Of a stretch of 64,000 bases of DNA, positions 48,510 to 56,817 are shown in pieces. The notes below the pieces were generated by a model. That model had not been told where the DNA came from and did no database searches. It saw nothing but the letters and a program-made list of their open reading frames with translations. The position numbers and the translations under genes are program-made. Position 1 is the first letter of the stretch. The number at the start of each line of letters is the position of its first letter. This stretch comes from Thermohalobaculum sp951813525 (GTDB taxonomy: Bacteria; Pseudomonadota; Alphaproteobacteria; Rhodobacterales; Rhodobacteraceae). The DNA is taken from positions 1,116,001 through 1,180,000 of the forward strand of contig CATOTJ020000003.1 of NCBI GenBank assembly GCA_951813525.2, written 5' to 3'.

Positions 48510-50021
48510 ATGTCCGACTTGGAAAGCAATCTTCAGAAACTGGACGGCCATCTTGCGCGGTTCCGCGCCGAAGGGATCGGGCATCTGATCAACGGGCGCC
48601 CGATTGACGCGACTTCGGGCAAGAGTATTCAGACCCACTCCCCGATTGATGACAGTCTGATTTGCGATGTCGCCAGCGGAGGGGCGGAGGATATCGACCA
48701 GGCGGCCCAGGCGGCGAAGGCGGCTTTTGGCGAATGGCGTGATATGGGCGGGGCCGAGCGCAAAAAGATCCTGCACCGGATCGCCGACGCAATCGTCGAC
48801 CGCGCCGAAGAGATTGCACTGTGCGAATGCTGGGACACCGGACAGGCGCTGCGGTTCATGTCGAAAGCGGCGCTACGCGGCGCGGAAAATTTCCGCTTCT
48901 TCGCCGACAGGGCGCCAGCGGCGCGGGATGGGCAGATGTTGCCATCGCCCACATTGATGAATGTAACGACCCGGGTGCCGATCGGGCCGGTGGGTGTGAT
49001 CACGCCCTGGAATACCCCGTTCATGCTGTCGACCTGGAAGATTGCCCCGGCCCTGGCGGCGGGGTGCACTGTGGTGCACAAGCCTGCCGAATTCAGCCCG
49101 GTGACGGCGCGCTTGCTGGTCGAAATTGCCCATGACGCCGGTCTGCCGCCGGGCGTCTGGAACACAGTGAACGGCCTTGGCGAAGACGCGGGCAAAGCGC
49201 TGACCGAACACCCCGATATCAAGGCGATCGCGTTTGTCGGCGAAACGAAGACCGGGTCGGCAATCATGCGCCAGGGCGCCGATACGCTGAAACGGGTCCA
49301 TTTCGAGCTGGGCGGCAAGAACCCGGTTGTGGTGTTCGACGATGCCGATCTGGACCGGGCGCTGGATGCCGCCGTCTTCATGATCTATTCGCTGAACGGC
49401 GAGCGCTGTACCTCTTCCTCACGGCTTTTGGTGCAGGACACGATTGCCGATGAGCTCACCGCCAAACTGGCCGAGCGGGTCCGCAACCTTAAGGTCGGCC
49501 ACCCGCTGGACCCGGGGACCGAGGTCGGCCCGCTGATCCACCCTGTCCACCGCGACAAGGTGTGCAGCTATTTCAAAGTGGCCGAAGACGAGGGCGCCAA
49601 GATCGCCGTCGGCGGCAGGGCCATGGATGGCCCCGGTTGTTTTGTCGAACCGACGCTGTTCACCGGTGCCAGACCCGATATGCGGATTGCGCAGGAGGAG
49701 ATTTTTGGCCCTGTCCTGACCGTGATCCCATTCGGGACCGAGGCCGAGGCCCTGGAGACCGCCAATGGTGTGGATTACGGTCTGACGGGCTATGTCTGGA
49801 CCAATGACATCACGCGGGCCATGCGGTTCACGAACAAGCTGGAAGCCGGGATGATCTGGGTGAATTCCGAGAATGTGCGCCATCTGCCGACACCCTTTGG
49901 CGGCGTCAAAGCGTCGGGCATCGGGCGCGATGGCGGCGATTGGTCCTTCGATTTCTATATGGAAACCAAGCATGTCGGCTTTGCGACCGGCGCTCATAAG
50001 ATCCCAAGGTTGGGGGCGTGA
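48510..50021 (+). CDS. hpaE: 5-carboxymethyl-2-hydroxymuconate semialdehyde dehydrogenase
   Basis: A 503-residue NAD-dependent aldehyde dehydrogenase for the step after extradiol cleavage of homoprotocatechuate. Catalytic residues are Glu266 in FELGGKNPV and Cys300 in LNGERCTSSS; substrate-specific hallmarks are PWNTPFMLSTWKIAPALAAG and SGIGRDGGDWSFDFYMETKHV. The ATG at MSDLESN follows GCAAGGAAAACCGCA; the frame is open far upstream. Its stop overlaps the GNAT gene by four bases (GTGA). Confidence 0.93.
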   Translation: MSDLESNLQKLDGHLARFRAEGIGHLINGRPIDATSGKSIQTHSPIDDSLICDVASGGAEDIDQAAQAAKAAFGEWRDMGGAERKKILHRIADAIVDRAEEIALCECWDTGQALRFMSKAALRGAENFRFFADRAPAARDGQMLPSPTLMNVTTRVPIGPVGVITPWNTPFMLSTWKIAPALAAGCTVVHKPAEFSPVTARLLVEIAHDAGLPPGVWNTVNGLGEDAGKALTEHPDIKAIAFVGETKTGSAIMRQGADTLKRVHFELGGKNPVVVFDDADLDRALDAAVFMIYSLNGERCTSSSRLLVQDTIADELTAKLAERVRNLKVGHPLDPGTEVGPLIHPVHRDKVCSYFKVAEDEGAKIAVGGRAMDGPGCFVEPTLFTGARPDMRIAQEEIFGPVLTVIPFGTEAEALETANGVDYGLTGYVWTNDITRAMRFTNKLEAGMIWVNSENVRHLPTPFGGVKASGIGRDGGDWSFDFYMETKHVGFATGAHKIPRLGA

Positions 50022-50554
50022 CCGAAGCTGCATTTCAGATCCGGGCCGTTGGGCCGCAGGACCGCACCGCGCTGTGGCAGCTTTATCCCGCAGCATTCCC
50101 GGACGAGGATTTACTGCCGCTTTTGAATCAGATGCTGGAGGCGCAGGAGGCCCCGCCGAAGACCCCACTGATGCTGGTGGCCGAGGATCAGGCGGGCGTG
50201 ATCGGGCACATTGCCTTTACGCCCTGCGACTGCGCCCCCGGGTCTGCGCAATTGTCGATGCTGGCACCTTTGGCCGTCGATCCCGCTCGGCAACGCCGGG
50301 GTGTTGGGACGGCATTGATTGCGGCGGGATTGTCGCGGTTACGCAGCCAGGGGATCGCAGCGGTCTATGTTCTGGGCGACCCTGCCTACTACGGCCGTTC
50401 CGGCTTTCAGCCGGATGCGGGCCTGGCGCCGCCCTATCCGTTGCCCGAGGAATATCGCACGGCCTGGCAAAGTCTGGCGCTGACCGGCGAGAAGCCGCAA
50501 GGCAAATTGGTGGTTCCCGAATACTGGCGCGATCCCGTTTTGTGGGGGCCATAG
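50018..50554 (+). CDS. GNAT-family N-acetyltransferase
   Basis: A 178-residue acetyl-CoA-dependent acyltransferase. The acetyl-CoA-binding loop is VDPARQRRGVGTALIAAGL (about residues 88-106), followed by VYVLGDPAYYGRSGFQP, the YhbS-like signature. It starts with GTG inside the hpaE stop and is followed 84 bases later by hpaD. Its substrate is unknown; an acetyltransferase within a ring-cleavage operon is not part of the standard pathway and could detoxify a by-product. Confidence 0.9.
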   Translation: MTEAAFQIRAVGPQDRTALWQLYPAAFPDEDLLPLLNQMLEAQEAPPKTPLMLVAEDQAGVIGHIAFTPCDCAPGSAQLSMLAPLAVDPARQRRGVGTALIAAGLSRLRSQGIAAVYVLGDPAYYGRSGFQPDAGLAPPYPLPEEYRTAWQSLALTGEKPQGKLVVPEYWRDPVLWGP

Positions 50555-50638
50555 CGATGCCAACTGATTGAAATCAAAGAACCTGCTTTTCGGACAGCTT
50601 AAGACCGCCCGAAAGCAACGCCGACAAGAGGAAATCCA

Positions 50639-51619
50639 ATGCCCGTTCCCGCCCCAGTCCTGTACCCGCCATTCAACATCGTGCGCCTCAGCCATGTGGA
50701 ATATGTCGTCAGCGATATTGCCGCGTCCAAGGCGTTTTATTGCGACACGCTGGGTTTGCAAGTGACGCATGAAGAACCCGGGCGGCTTTATGTTCGGGCG
50801 ATGGAGGAGCGCGGACATCACTGTATCGCGCTGGTCGAGGGCGATGAGCCTGCCGCAAATGTTTTGGGGTTCAAGCTGTTCGCGGACGAGGATCTGGACA
50901 AGGCCGCCGCGTTCTTCAGCGCCCGTGGACTGCCAGTGGACTGGGTCGAGCGCCCGTTTCAGGCGCGCACGCTGCGCACACGTGACCCTTGGGGCATTCC
51001 GCTGGAATTTTATGTGAAGATGGACCGGTTGGAGCCGATCCATCAGAAATACAAGCTGTACAGCGGGGTCAAGCCGCTGCGGATCGACCATTTCAATATG
51101 TTCTCGTCGGATGTCGATGCGTCGATCGCGTTCTACAACGAGATCGGTTTCCGCGTGACCGAGTATACCGAGGATGCCGAAACCGGGCGCTGCTGGGCTG
51201 CGTGGATGCATCGAAAGGGCGGCGTGCATGATGTCGCGTTCACGAACGGGCGTGGACCGCGGCTGCACCATTCGGCGTTCTGGGTGCCGACGCCGCTGAA
51301 CATCATTGATCTGTTGGATCTGATGTCGACCACCGGGTACCTGGAGAATATCGAGCGCGGGCCGGGGCGGCACGGGATTTCGAACGCGTTCTTTTTGTAT
51401 GTCCGCGACCCGGATGGGCACCGGATCGAGATTTATTGCTCGGACTATCAGACGGTTGATCCGGACCTGGAACCGATCCGCTGGGACCTGAAGGACCCGC
51501 AGCGCCAGACGCTGTGGGGGGCGCCAGCACCGAAAAGCTGGTTCGAAGAAGGCAGTCTTTTTGCGGGCGCCGAGCCGGTCGATGCCGTGCTGAAGGCGCA
51601 ACCGATTGTTGCGCCTTAG
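50639..51619 (+). CDS. hpaD: 3,4-dihydroxyphenylacetate (homoprotocatechuate) 2,3-dioxygenase
   Basis: A 326-residue extradiol dioxygenase of the vicinal-oxygen-chelate class. The metal ligands of the family are present: His151 in RIDHFNMF, His211 in RLHHSAFW and Glu264 in HRIEIYCSDY, with the catalytic His197 in GGVHDVAF. The N-terminal non-catalytic repeat (about residues 10-135) and the catalytic repeat (about 145-270) are both there; the C-terminal tail (LWGAPAPKSWFEEGS) is typical of HpcB/HpaD. It opens the ring of homoprotocatechuate for HpaE. hpaG, hpaF and hpaH are not in this window. Confidence 0.93.
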   Translation: MPVPAPVLYPPFNIVRLSHVEYVVSDIAASKAFYCDTLGLQVTHEEPGRLYVRAMEERGHHCIALVEGDEPAANVLGFKLFADEDLDKAAAFFSARGLPVDWVERPFQARTLRTRDPWGIPLEFYVKMDRLEPIHQKYKLYSGVKPLRIDHFNMFSSDVDASIAFYNEIGFRVTEYTEDAETGRCWAAWMHRKGGVHDVAFTNGRGPRLHHSAFWVPTPLNIIDLLDLMSTTGYLENIERGPGRHGISNAFFLYVRDPDGHRIEIYCSDYQTVDPDLEPIRWDLKDPQRQTLWGAPAPKSWFEEGSLFAGAEPVDAVLKAQPIVAP

Positions 51620-51684
51620 CAGGGATCACCCCAGCATCCGGTTATCAGGTCAGGCCACGGCCCGGCCCTGATGGATCGACGGTG

Positions 51685-52080
51685 CTATTTAACGCGGGTC
51701 CAGTCCTGGCCGCGGCAGATAAGGCCGCCAAGGACGCAGCCTGAAACTTCAAGCGTGTCCTTGTCCTTCAGTTCCATCTCTGACGAATAGGTCTCGTCAT
51801 CGTCCGGCGCCCAGATCGTGCCGTCATCCCACTCGTTTTCGCCGTCGGGTTCCATATCCTTGATGATCAGCTTGCCGGTGATGTCGCGTTCGCCCGTGCC
51901 GTTGAACGTTTCGATTATCGTTCCGCAGACTTTGGCGCTGTCGGTTTCGCACGGTCCGATTTTGACGTGGATATAGGCGCCTTCATCGCTGGGTTCGCTT
52001 TTCCAGAGGCCAAAGACGTCATTGGCCAGAACCGGCGTGGCGGTCAGCGCGAAGGCGGCGGCGATCAGGATGGTCCGCAT
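51685..52080 (-). CDS. exported DUF2147 protein
   Basis: A 131-residue periplasmic protein with a Sec signal (MRTILIAAAFALTATPVLA). DUF2147 features are NDVFGLWKSEPSD at the mature start, a VCGTI-type cysteine, KLIIKDMEPDGENEWDDGTI and the end VLGGLICRGQDWTRVK. The family is widespread in proteobacteria with no proven function. It starts at the ATG giving MRTIL; a longer open frame of seven codons is possible. It is divergent from the DUF4893 gene. Confidence 0.9.
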   Translation of the reverse strand: MRTILIAAAFALTATPVLANDVFGLWKSEPSDEGAYIHVKIGPCETDSAKVCGTIIETFNGTGERDITGKLIIKDMEPDGENEWDDGTIWAPDDDETYSSEMELKDKDTLEVSGCVLGGLICRGQDWTRVK

Positions 52081-52207
52081 GTTTTCCTCCCAGATGGTCA
52101 TGGCGGGTCGTGTTTCTTGTTACGCTGTTATACTGCGCTCTGTCGTGGAAACAGAGGGTTCCGTCGCGGCATCCATCGTGACAGACTTTCCGAAACGGAG
52201 GATTGGA

Positions 52208-52837
52208 ATGCGGATTTTGAGTTTGCCGGTGGTGTTGTTGGCGCTTTCGGCGGCGTTGGCGCCCGGTGCAGCCACTGCTGACGATTGGCGGCGCGAGGCA
52301 AGCCCCTATGATGTCGAGCGGATCGACGCGGCGCCCAAGGCCCTGGCGCTGGCGGTCGAGGCAGCGCGTGAACGCGGAACCCCGGCGGATATCAAGGAGG
52401 TCGATGCCCTTTTGGGACCGGCCCGGCCGGTCGAGGGCGAAGCTTTGTTGGGCGATTGGCGCTGCAGGACCCTTAAACTGGGCGGCAATTTTGGCGGGCT
52501 GACGATCTATGGCTGGTTCAAGTGCCGGATTTCGATTGCCGAAGGCGGATTGTATTTCGAGAAGTTGTCCGGATCGCAGCGCACGTCCGGGTATTTGCGC
52601 CCGGTCTATCCGAGCAACGGAGAAGGGCTGCCGGAGCGGTATATCTATTTGGGCGCTGCCCATTATGGCGGGGATCCGAAGAGCAAGTATGGCGGTCCCG
52701 CGAACCGGTTGCGGCGGGTCGGCGAAAACAAGGACGATCCCGGCATTCTGGAAGCGCTTGGGCGAAACTGGATGCGCATCGGCTTTCCGCTGCCGGTCTT
52801 CGAGTCAGAGTATGATTTTCTGGAGCTGAAACGGTAG
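52208..52837 (+). CDS. exported DUF4893-like protein
   Basis: A 209-residue protein with a Sec signal (MRILSLPVVLLALSAALAPG). The mature part contains DDWRREASPYDVERIDA, LLGDWRCRTLKLGG and FEKLSGSQRTSGYLRPVYP, then ending FESEYDFLELKR. This pattern matches DUF4893, of unknown function. The ATG follows AAACGGAGGATTGGA. It lies alone, convergent with the SCO gene. Confidence 0.82.
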   Translation: MRILSLPVVLLALSAALAPGAATADDWRREASPYDVERIDAAPKALALAVEAARERGTPADIKEVDALLGPARPVEGEALLGDWRCRTLKLGGNFGGLTIYGWFKCRISIAEGGLYFEKLSGSQRTSGYLRPVYPSNGEGLPERYIYLGAAHYGGDPKSKYGGPANRLRRVGENKDDPGILEALGRNWMRIGFPLPVFESEYDFLELKR

Positions 52838-52923
52838 CGGGCCGCGACCGGCCTTCGCCTCTGGTTTGGATCATGGGTGGCCATCGCGGGCAGCGCTTGC
52901 CGCCGCGCGAAGCTGACAGGGTG

Positions 52924-53598
52924 TCAGAGATAGCTTGCGATCACCTCGGCCATGCGTTCCGGCCCCAGGATCGGCGGCATCAGGGTCAGCACCTTGCCGT
53001 CCGGGCCGACCAGATAGATGAAGCTGCCATGGGCATAGATCGGGCCGCCTTCGGGGTCGTTGGTGATAAACTTACGCTCGACCTGAAAGGCGGCACGGGC
53101 TGTTGCCAAAGCGTCCTCTGAACCCGTCAGGCCGATCAGGCGCCGGTGCCATTTGGCAAGCGCCGGACCCATATTGTCGACCCGGTCGCGTTCGGGATCG
53201 ACCGTGATCAACAACGGCGCGACGGCCCCCGCCTTGTCGCCCATCAGATCCAGGGCCGCGCCCTGCCGCGGCATGGCGACCGAGCAGATCGCCTGACAAT
53301 TGGCATAGCCAAAGAAGATCGCCATCGTCTTCCCGGCATAGTCGCGGTGCGTTACCTGCCGGCCCGTATGGTCTGTCAGCGCGAATTCGGCGGTGATATC
53401 GACCGGAAAGGGCAGGCCGGGAGTTGGCGGCGTCCTGGCGGTTTCCGACTTGTGTGCCGCCGCCTCTTCCGGTGTTTTGTGGACAACACCGTCATGCGCG
53501 GACGCAGGCGGTGTCAGCGCGGGAAGGAACGGCGCCGAAACCAAAGGCGCAGTAATTGCCAGCGCCGAAGCCAGCAAGGCCGGGACCAGCCGCATCAA
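52924..53598 (-). CDS. SCO1/SenC-family protein
   Basis: A 224-residue periplasmic thioredoxin-fold protein; SCO proteins deliver copper to cytochrome oxidase or act as thiol reductases. After the signal, the mature part has a His-bearing stretch (SAHDGVVHKTPEEAAAHKSE), unusual and possibly metal-binding. The copper-site cysteines are in YANCQAICSVAMP, and the ligand His is in YAHGSFIYLVGPDG. The start codon overlaps the next gene upstream by four bases, so it ends a three-gene operon. Confidence 0.9.
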   Translation of the reverse strand: MMRLVPALLASALAITAPLVSAPFLPALTPPASAHDGVVHKTPEEAAAHKSETARTPPTPGLPFPVDITAEFALTDHTGRQVTHRDYAGKTMAIFFGYANCQAICSVAMPRQGAALDLMGDKAGAVAPLLITVDPERDRVDNMGPALAKWHRRLIGLTGSEDALATARAAFQVERKFITNDPEGGPIYAHGSFIYLVGPDGKVLTLMPPILGPERMAEVIASYL

Positions 53599-54158
53599 TA
53601 GTTCTCCTCGATGAACTTGGCATCGGCCTCGGCGCCCAGACCAAGATATCCGGTGGCACGAATTTCAGCCTGAACAGCCGGGTCGTGCCGGAACCATTGG
53701 CCCTTTTTCTTGGCGACGCTTGGATTGTTGCGCTTCCAGATACGGGTCCAACGTTTGGCAGGCAGCCATTTGTCCGAGCCGTCGCGCTGGATGAAGTGAA
53801 CCTGGAAGAACTTGGTCGCCGTCAGGTCAGGATTACCGACCAGCAGACCATCGACGGTGACCGTCTTGCCGCAATAGGCATAGAGATCGGCAGCCGCACC
53901 CTGGAAACCGGCCTGCATGTTCTTGGCCGCCAGGATCAGTTTGCCGTCGCTTTCGCGGACCAGGCCCAGTTGGCGCCTGGAGTTGCCGCATTTTTCTGCG
54001 CAGTCGCCGCCCAGTTCGCACAGCACATCGACAACTTTGGCCTTGAAGACGACGGCCTCACGGCCTTGCAGGTTTTTCCAACCCTTGACCCGGCTTTCCT
54101 GGGCCGTTGCAGGCATGGCAATCAGGGCGGCCAGCGCCCCTAAGATCAGCATCCGCAT
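53595..54158 (-). CDS. exported protein of the SCO operon, unknown function
   Basis: A 187-residue protein with a Sec signal (MRMLILGALAALIAMPATA). The mature part has three cysteines close together (VLCELGGDCAEKCGNSR) and one later (YAYCGKTVTVDGLLVG), with an aromatic/basic segment (KWLPAKRWTRIWKRNN). It is the middle gene, three bases after the preceding gene and overlapping the SCO gene by four. The cysteines and the SCO neighbour suggest a thiol- or copper-handling role; this is inference. No family recognised. Confidence 0.8.
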   Translation of the reverse strand: MRMLILGALAALIAMPATAQESRVKGWKNLQGREAVVFKAKVVDVLCELGGDCAEKCGNSRRQLGLVRESDGKLILAAKNMQAGFQGAAADLYAYCGKTVTVDGLLVGNPDLTATKFFQVHFIQRDGSDKWLPAKRWTRIWKRNNPSVAKKKGQWFRHDPAVQAEIRATGYLGLGAEADAKFIEENY

Positions 54159-54161
54159 GGA

Positions 54162-54614
54162 TCAGCCCCCCTGCGCGCTTTTTGGAATGGCGAAACCTGG
54201 GGTCACGCCAAAATCGTCATGGTTCAGGTTGGTGATGCCGTGATCGGCGATCACCTTTTCGACGATCAGGTACTTGATACCGTCGCGTTCATGCACAATT
54301 CCATCGGCTTCGATTTCGTGGCTCTGCACCTTGAGCAAGGTATCGCCGGTCACGTCGCCGTTTCCTTCCCATTTCAGGACCATATAGACGGTGCCGTCCT
54401 CGGCCAGCACACCGACGGGAATGCCGCCAGCCGCGCACCAAAGCGCGCAAGTGTGGTGCGCGCTGCCGACAACCGACTCTGCGCCGCCCATGACGCCCGA
54501 ATAATAGCACCAGGTGTCGATGACCTCGCCGCGGATCTTGACCCGCTCTCCGTCGGCCATCGCCGGGCCTGCAAAACAGGCTGCCAGCGCGAGCGCCGCC
54601 AAACGTTTGAACAT
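54162..54614 (-). CDS. exported Cys/His-rich protein of the SCO operon
   Basis: A 150-residue protein with a Sec signal (MFKRLAALALAACFAGPAMA). The mature domain begins VKIRGEVIDTWCYYSGVMG and has SAHHTCALWCAAGGIPVGVL, so three Cys and two adjacent His form an obvious metal- or disulfide-type site. The same GEVIDtWCy...HhxCAxWCAxGGiPvG pattern recurs in proteobacterial proteins I cannot name. First gene of the operon with the SCO protein. Confidence 0.82.
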   Translation of the reverse strand: MFKRLAALALAACFAGPAMADGERVKIRGEVIDTWCYYSGVMGGAESVVGSAHHTCALWCAAGGIPVGVLAEDGTVYMVLKWEGNGDVTGDTLLKVQSHEIEADGIVHERDGIKYLIVEKVIADHGITNLNHDDFGVTPGFAIPKSAQGG

Positions 54615-54744
54615 CGGTGTCCTCCCTTTTTCGTCCGCACCACTCTGGCGTGTCTGACGGCTCGCGGCAAATCACAAAGGTGCGCCCTCTTTCATTTTTC
54701 AGATTGCCGGGCTATCGGATCGGCCGACCTGTCGGAGCGTTGCC

Positions 54745-55467
54745 ATGATCCTTTATCCAGCCATTGACCTGAAGGACGGCCAGTGTGTGCGCCTGTTGCG
54801 AGGCGAGATGGAAGAAGCGACCGTCTTCAACGACGATCCGGCGGCACAGGCCCTCGCCTTTCAGGCGGCCGGGTGCCAGTGGATCCATCTCGTCGATCTG
54901 AACGGCGCCTTTGCGGGCCAGCCGGTGAACGGCGCGGCCGTCGAGGCGATCCTGGGTGCCATCGATGTGCCCGCGCAATTGGGCGGCGGTATCCGGGATA
55001 TGGCAACAATCGAGATGTGGCTGTCGCGCGGGTTGAAGCGTGTCATCCTGGGGACGGTTGCGGTGCGCGACCCGGACCTGGTCCGGGCCGCGGCGCGGGC
55101 GTTTCCGGGCCAGGTGGCTGTTGGGATCGACGCGCGCTGTGGGATGGTTGCGGTCGAAGGCTGGGCCGAGACGACGGATCTGTCCGCGCTGGACCTGGCG
55201 GCGATGTTCGAAGACGCAGGCGTTGCCGCAATCATCTATACCGATATCGACCGCGACGGTGCCATGCAGGGGCCGAATATCGGCGCAACCGCAGCGTTGG
55301 CCCAAGCGGTGTCGATCCCGGTGATCGCATCGGGCGGGGTGTCGTCTATGGAGGATTTGCGGGACTTGAAGGCGTGCGGTGTGGCGCTGGACGGGGTGAT
55401 TTCGGGCCGGGCGCTTTATGACGGCCGGATTGATATCGCCGAGGCGATGTCGTTGCTGGCCGCGTGA
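54745..55467 (+). CDS. hisA: ProFAR isomerase (phosphoribosylformimino-AICAR isomerase)
   Basis: A 240-residue TIM-barrel enzyme for the fourth step of histidine synthesis. The catalytic Asp pair is visible in YPAIDLKDGQCVRL and IYTDIDRDGAMQGPN, with phosphate-binding GGGIR and IASGGVSS. It starts at the ATG after TCGGAGCGTTGCC. It opens a run hisA-(membrane protein)-hisF-hisE with overlaps or gaps of a few bases. Confidence 0.97.
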   Translation: MILYPAIDLKDGQCVRLLRGEMEEATVFNDDPAAQALAFQAAGCQWIHLVDLNGAFAGQPVNGAAVEAILGAIDVPAQLGGGIRDMATIEMWLSRGLKRVILGTVAVRDPDLVRAAARAFPGQVAVGIDARCGMVAVEGWAETTDLSALDLAAMFEDAGVAAIIYTDIDRDGAMQGPNIGATAALAQAVSIPVIASGGVSSMEDLRDLKACGVALDGVISGRALYDGRIDIAEAMSLLAA

Positions 55468-55733
55468 TGTTGCGGTTCCGATCCAGGGTTGGACTTTGGC
55501 TGATCAGGATCGCGATCGCGGTGCCGCTGGTTCTGGCGATCGGATGGCCGATTTTCGAGTGGGGTAACTGCACACTGGGGCTGACCCATGCCGGGACCTG
55601 TTCGTATTTCCCCTATTGGGTTGGCGAGTTCGCTCTGATCGCGATCATTGCGGCCTATGTTATTGGTCTTTACATCAGCCCATTCGTGGTTCTTGTGGGC
55701 GTGATTTTCGAGGGTGTCGCCCGGTACCGCTAG
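55467..55733 (+). CDS. small membrane protein between hisA and hisF
   Basis: An 88-residue protein with two hydrophobic segments (LIRIAIAVPLVLAIGWPIF and ALIAIIAAYVIGLYISPFVV, about residues 10-28 and 50-75). A short periplasmic loop with two cysteines (WGNCTLGLTHAGTCSYFPYW) lies between them. The ATG overlaps the hisA stop by one base (TGATG); a GTG one codon earlier is possible. It seems structurally unrelated to histidine synthesis but is translationally tied to it. No family recognised. Confidence 0.75.
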   Translation: MLRFRSRVGLWLIRIAIAVPLVLAIGWPIFEWGNCTLGLTHAGTCSYFPYWVGEFALIAIIAAYVIGLYISPFVVLVGVIFEGVARYR

Positions 55734-55744
55734 AGGAGATCAGC

Positions 55745-56503
55745 TTGCTTAAGACCCGCATCATCCCGTGCCTGGATGTGAAAGACGGCCGTGTCGTGAA
55801 AGGCGTCAACTTTGTCGACCTGATCGACGCTGGCGATCCGGTCGAACAGGCCAAGGTCTATGACGCCGCTGGGGCCGACGAGCTGTGTTTTCTGGATATC
55901 ACGGCCAGCCATGAGAACCGGGGAACGATCCTGGAGGTCGCACGCCAAACCGCCGAGCAGTGCTTTATGCCGCTGACCATCGGTGGCGGGGTGCGCACGG
56001 TCGAGGATATCCGTGCGCTGCTTCTGGCGGGAGCGGACAAAGTATCGATCAACACTGCCGCCGTGCGCGATCCGGATTTTGTTGCGCAAGCATCGGGCAA
56101 GTTCGGGGCCCAATGCATTGTCGTCGCCATCGATGCCAAAACCGTGGCGCCCGGAAAGTGGGAGATATTCACCCATGGCGGGCGCGAGCCGACGGGGATC
56201 GACGCGGTCGAATTCGCCAGGCTGATGGAAGAAAAGGGCGCGGGCGAGATCCTGTTGACCAGCATGGACCGGGACGGCACGCGGGCCGGCTTTAACCTGC
56301 CGCTGACCCGGGCGATTTCGGATGCGGTGCGAATACCGGTCATCGCCTCGGGCGGGGTCGGGACATTGGACCATTTGGTCGAAGGCGTAACCGAGGGGCG
56401 CGCGTCGGCTGTGCTGGCCGCGTCGATTTTTCATTTCGGACAACACACGATTACCGAGGCCAAGGCGCATATGACCGCGGCCGGTGTGGCGGTGCGGACA
56501 TGA
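55745..56503 (+). CDS. hisF: imidazole glycerol phosphate synthase, cyclase subunit
   Basis: A 252-residue TIM barrel that pairs with HisH to make imidazole glycerol phosphate and AICAR. It has the catalytic Asp in IIPCLDVKDGRVVKGV and in LLTSMDRDGTRAGFN, GGGVRTVEDI and IASGGVGT. The start is a TTG, chosen because it follows GAGGAGATCAGC at ideal spacing and gives the family N-terminus; no ATG is available nearby. hisE overlaps its stop by four bases. Confidence 0.96.
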   Translation: MLKTRIIPCLDVKDGRVVKGVNFVDLIDAGDPVEQAKVYDAAGADELCFLDITASHENRGTILEVARQTAEQCFMPLTIGGGVRTVEDIRALLLAGADKVSINTAAVRDPDFVAQASGKFGAQCIVVAIDAKTVAPGKWEIFTHGGREPTGIDAVEFARLMEEKGAGEILLTSMDRDGTRAGFNLPLTRAISDAVRIPVIASGGVGTLDHLVEGVTEGRASAVLAASIFHFGQHTITEAKAHMTAAGVAVRT

Positions 56504-56814
56504 GCGTTCTGGACCGTCTGGCAGCAATGATCGAGGCACGGCGGGATGCCGATCCGGCCTCCTCGCACACCGCCGGGCTGATGGTCAAAGGCCCGCAGAA
56601 ATGCGCCGAGAAATTCGGTGAGGAAGCAATCGAGGCGATTATCGAAGCTGTCCGCGGGGATCGTGACGCGCTGACCCGCGAATGCGCCGATGTCCTTTAC
56701 CACATGGCGGTCATGCTGGCGGTGCAGGGGATCCCGCTGGGCGATGTGCTGGCCGAGTTAGAGCGGCGCGAAGGCGTGTCCGGTGTCGCCGAGAAAGCTG
56801 CACGGGGCCGCTGA
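56500..56814 (+). CDS. hisE: phosphoribosyl-ATP diphosphatase
   Basis: A 104-residue MazG-like enzyme for the second step of histidine synthesis, releasing pyrophosphate from PR-ATP. The alpha-helical fold shows GPQKCAEKFGEEAIEAIIEA with the metal-binding acidic residues, and ADVLYHMAVMLAVQGIPLGD. It is a stand-alone HisE, with no HisI domain, as in many alphaproteobacteria. It overlaps hisF by four bases. Confidence 0.95.
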   Translation: MSVLDRLAAMIEARRDADPASSHTAGLMVKGPQKCAEKFGEEAIEAIIEAVRGDRDALTRECADVLYHMAVMLAVQGIPLGDVLAELERREGVSGVAEKAARGR

Positions 56815-56817
56815 ACG

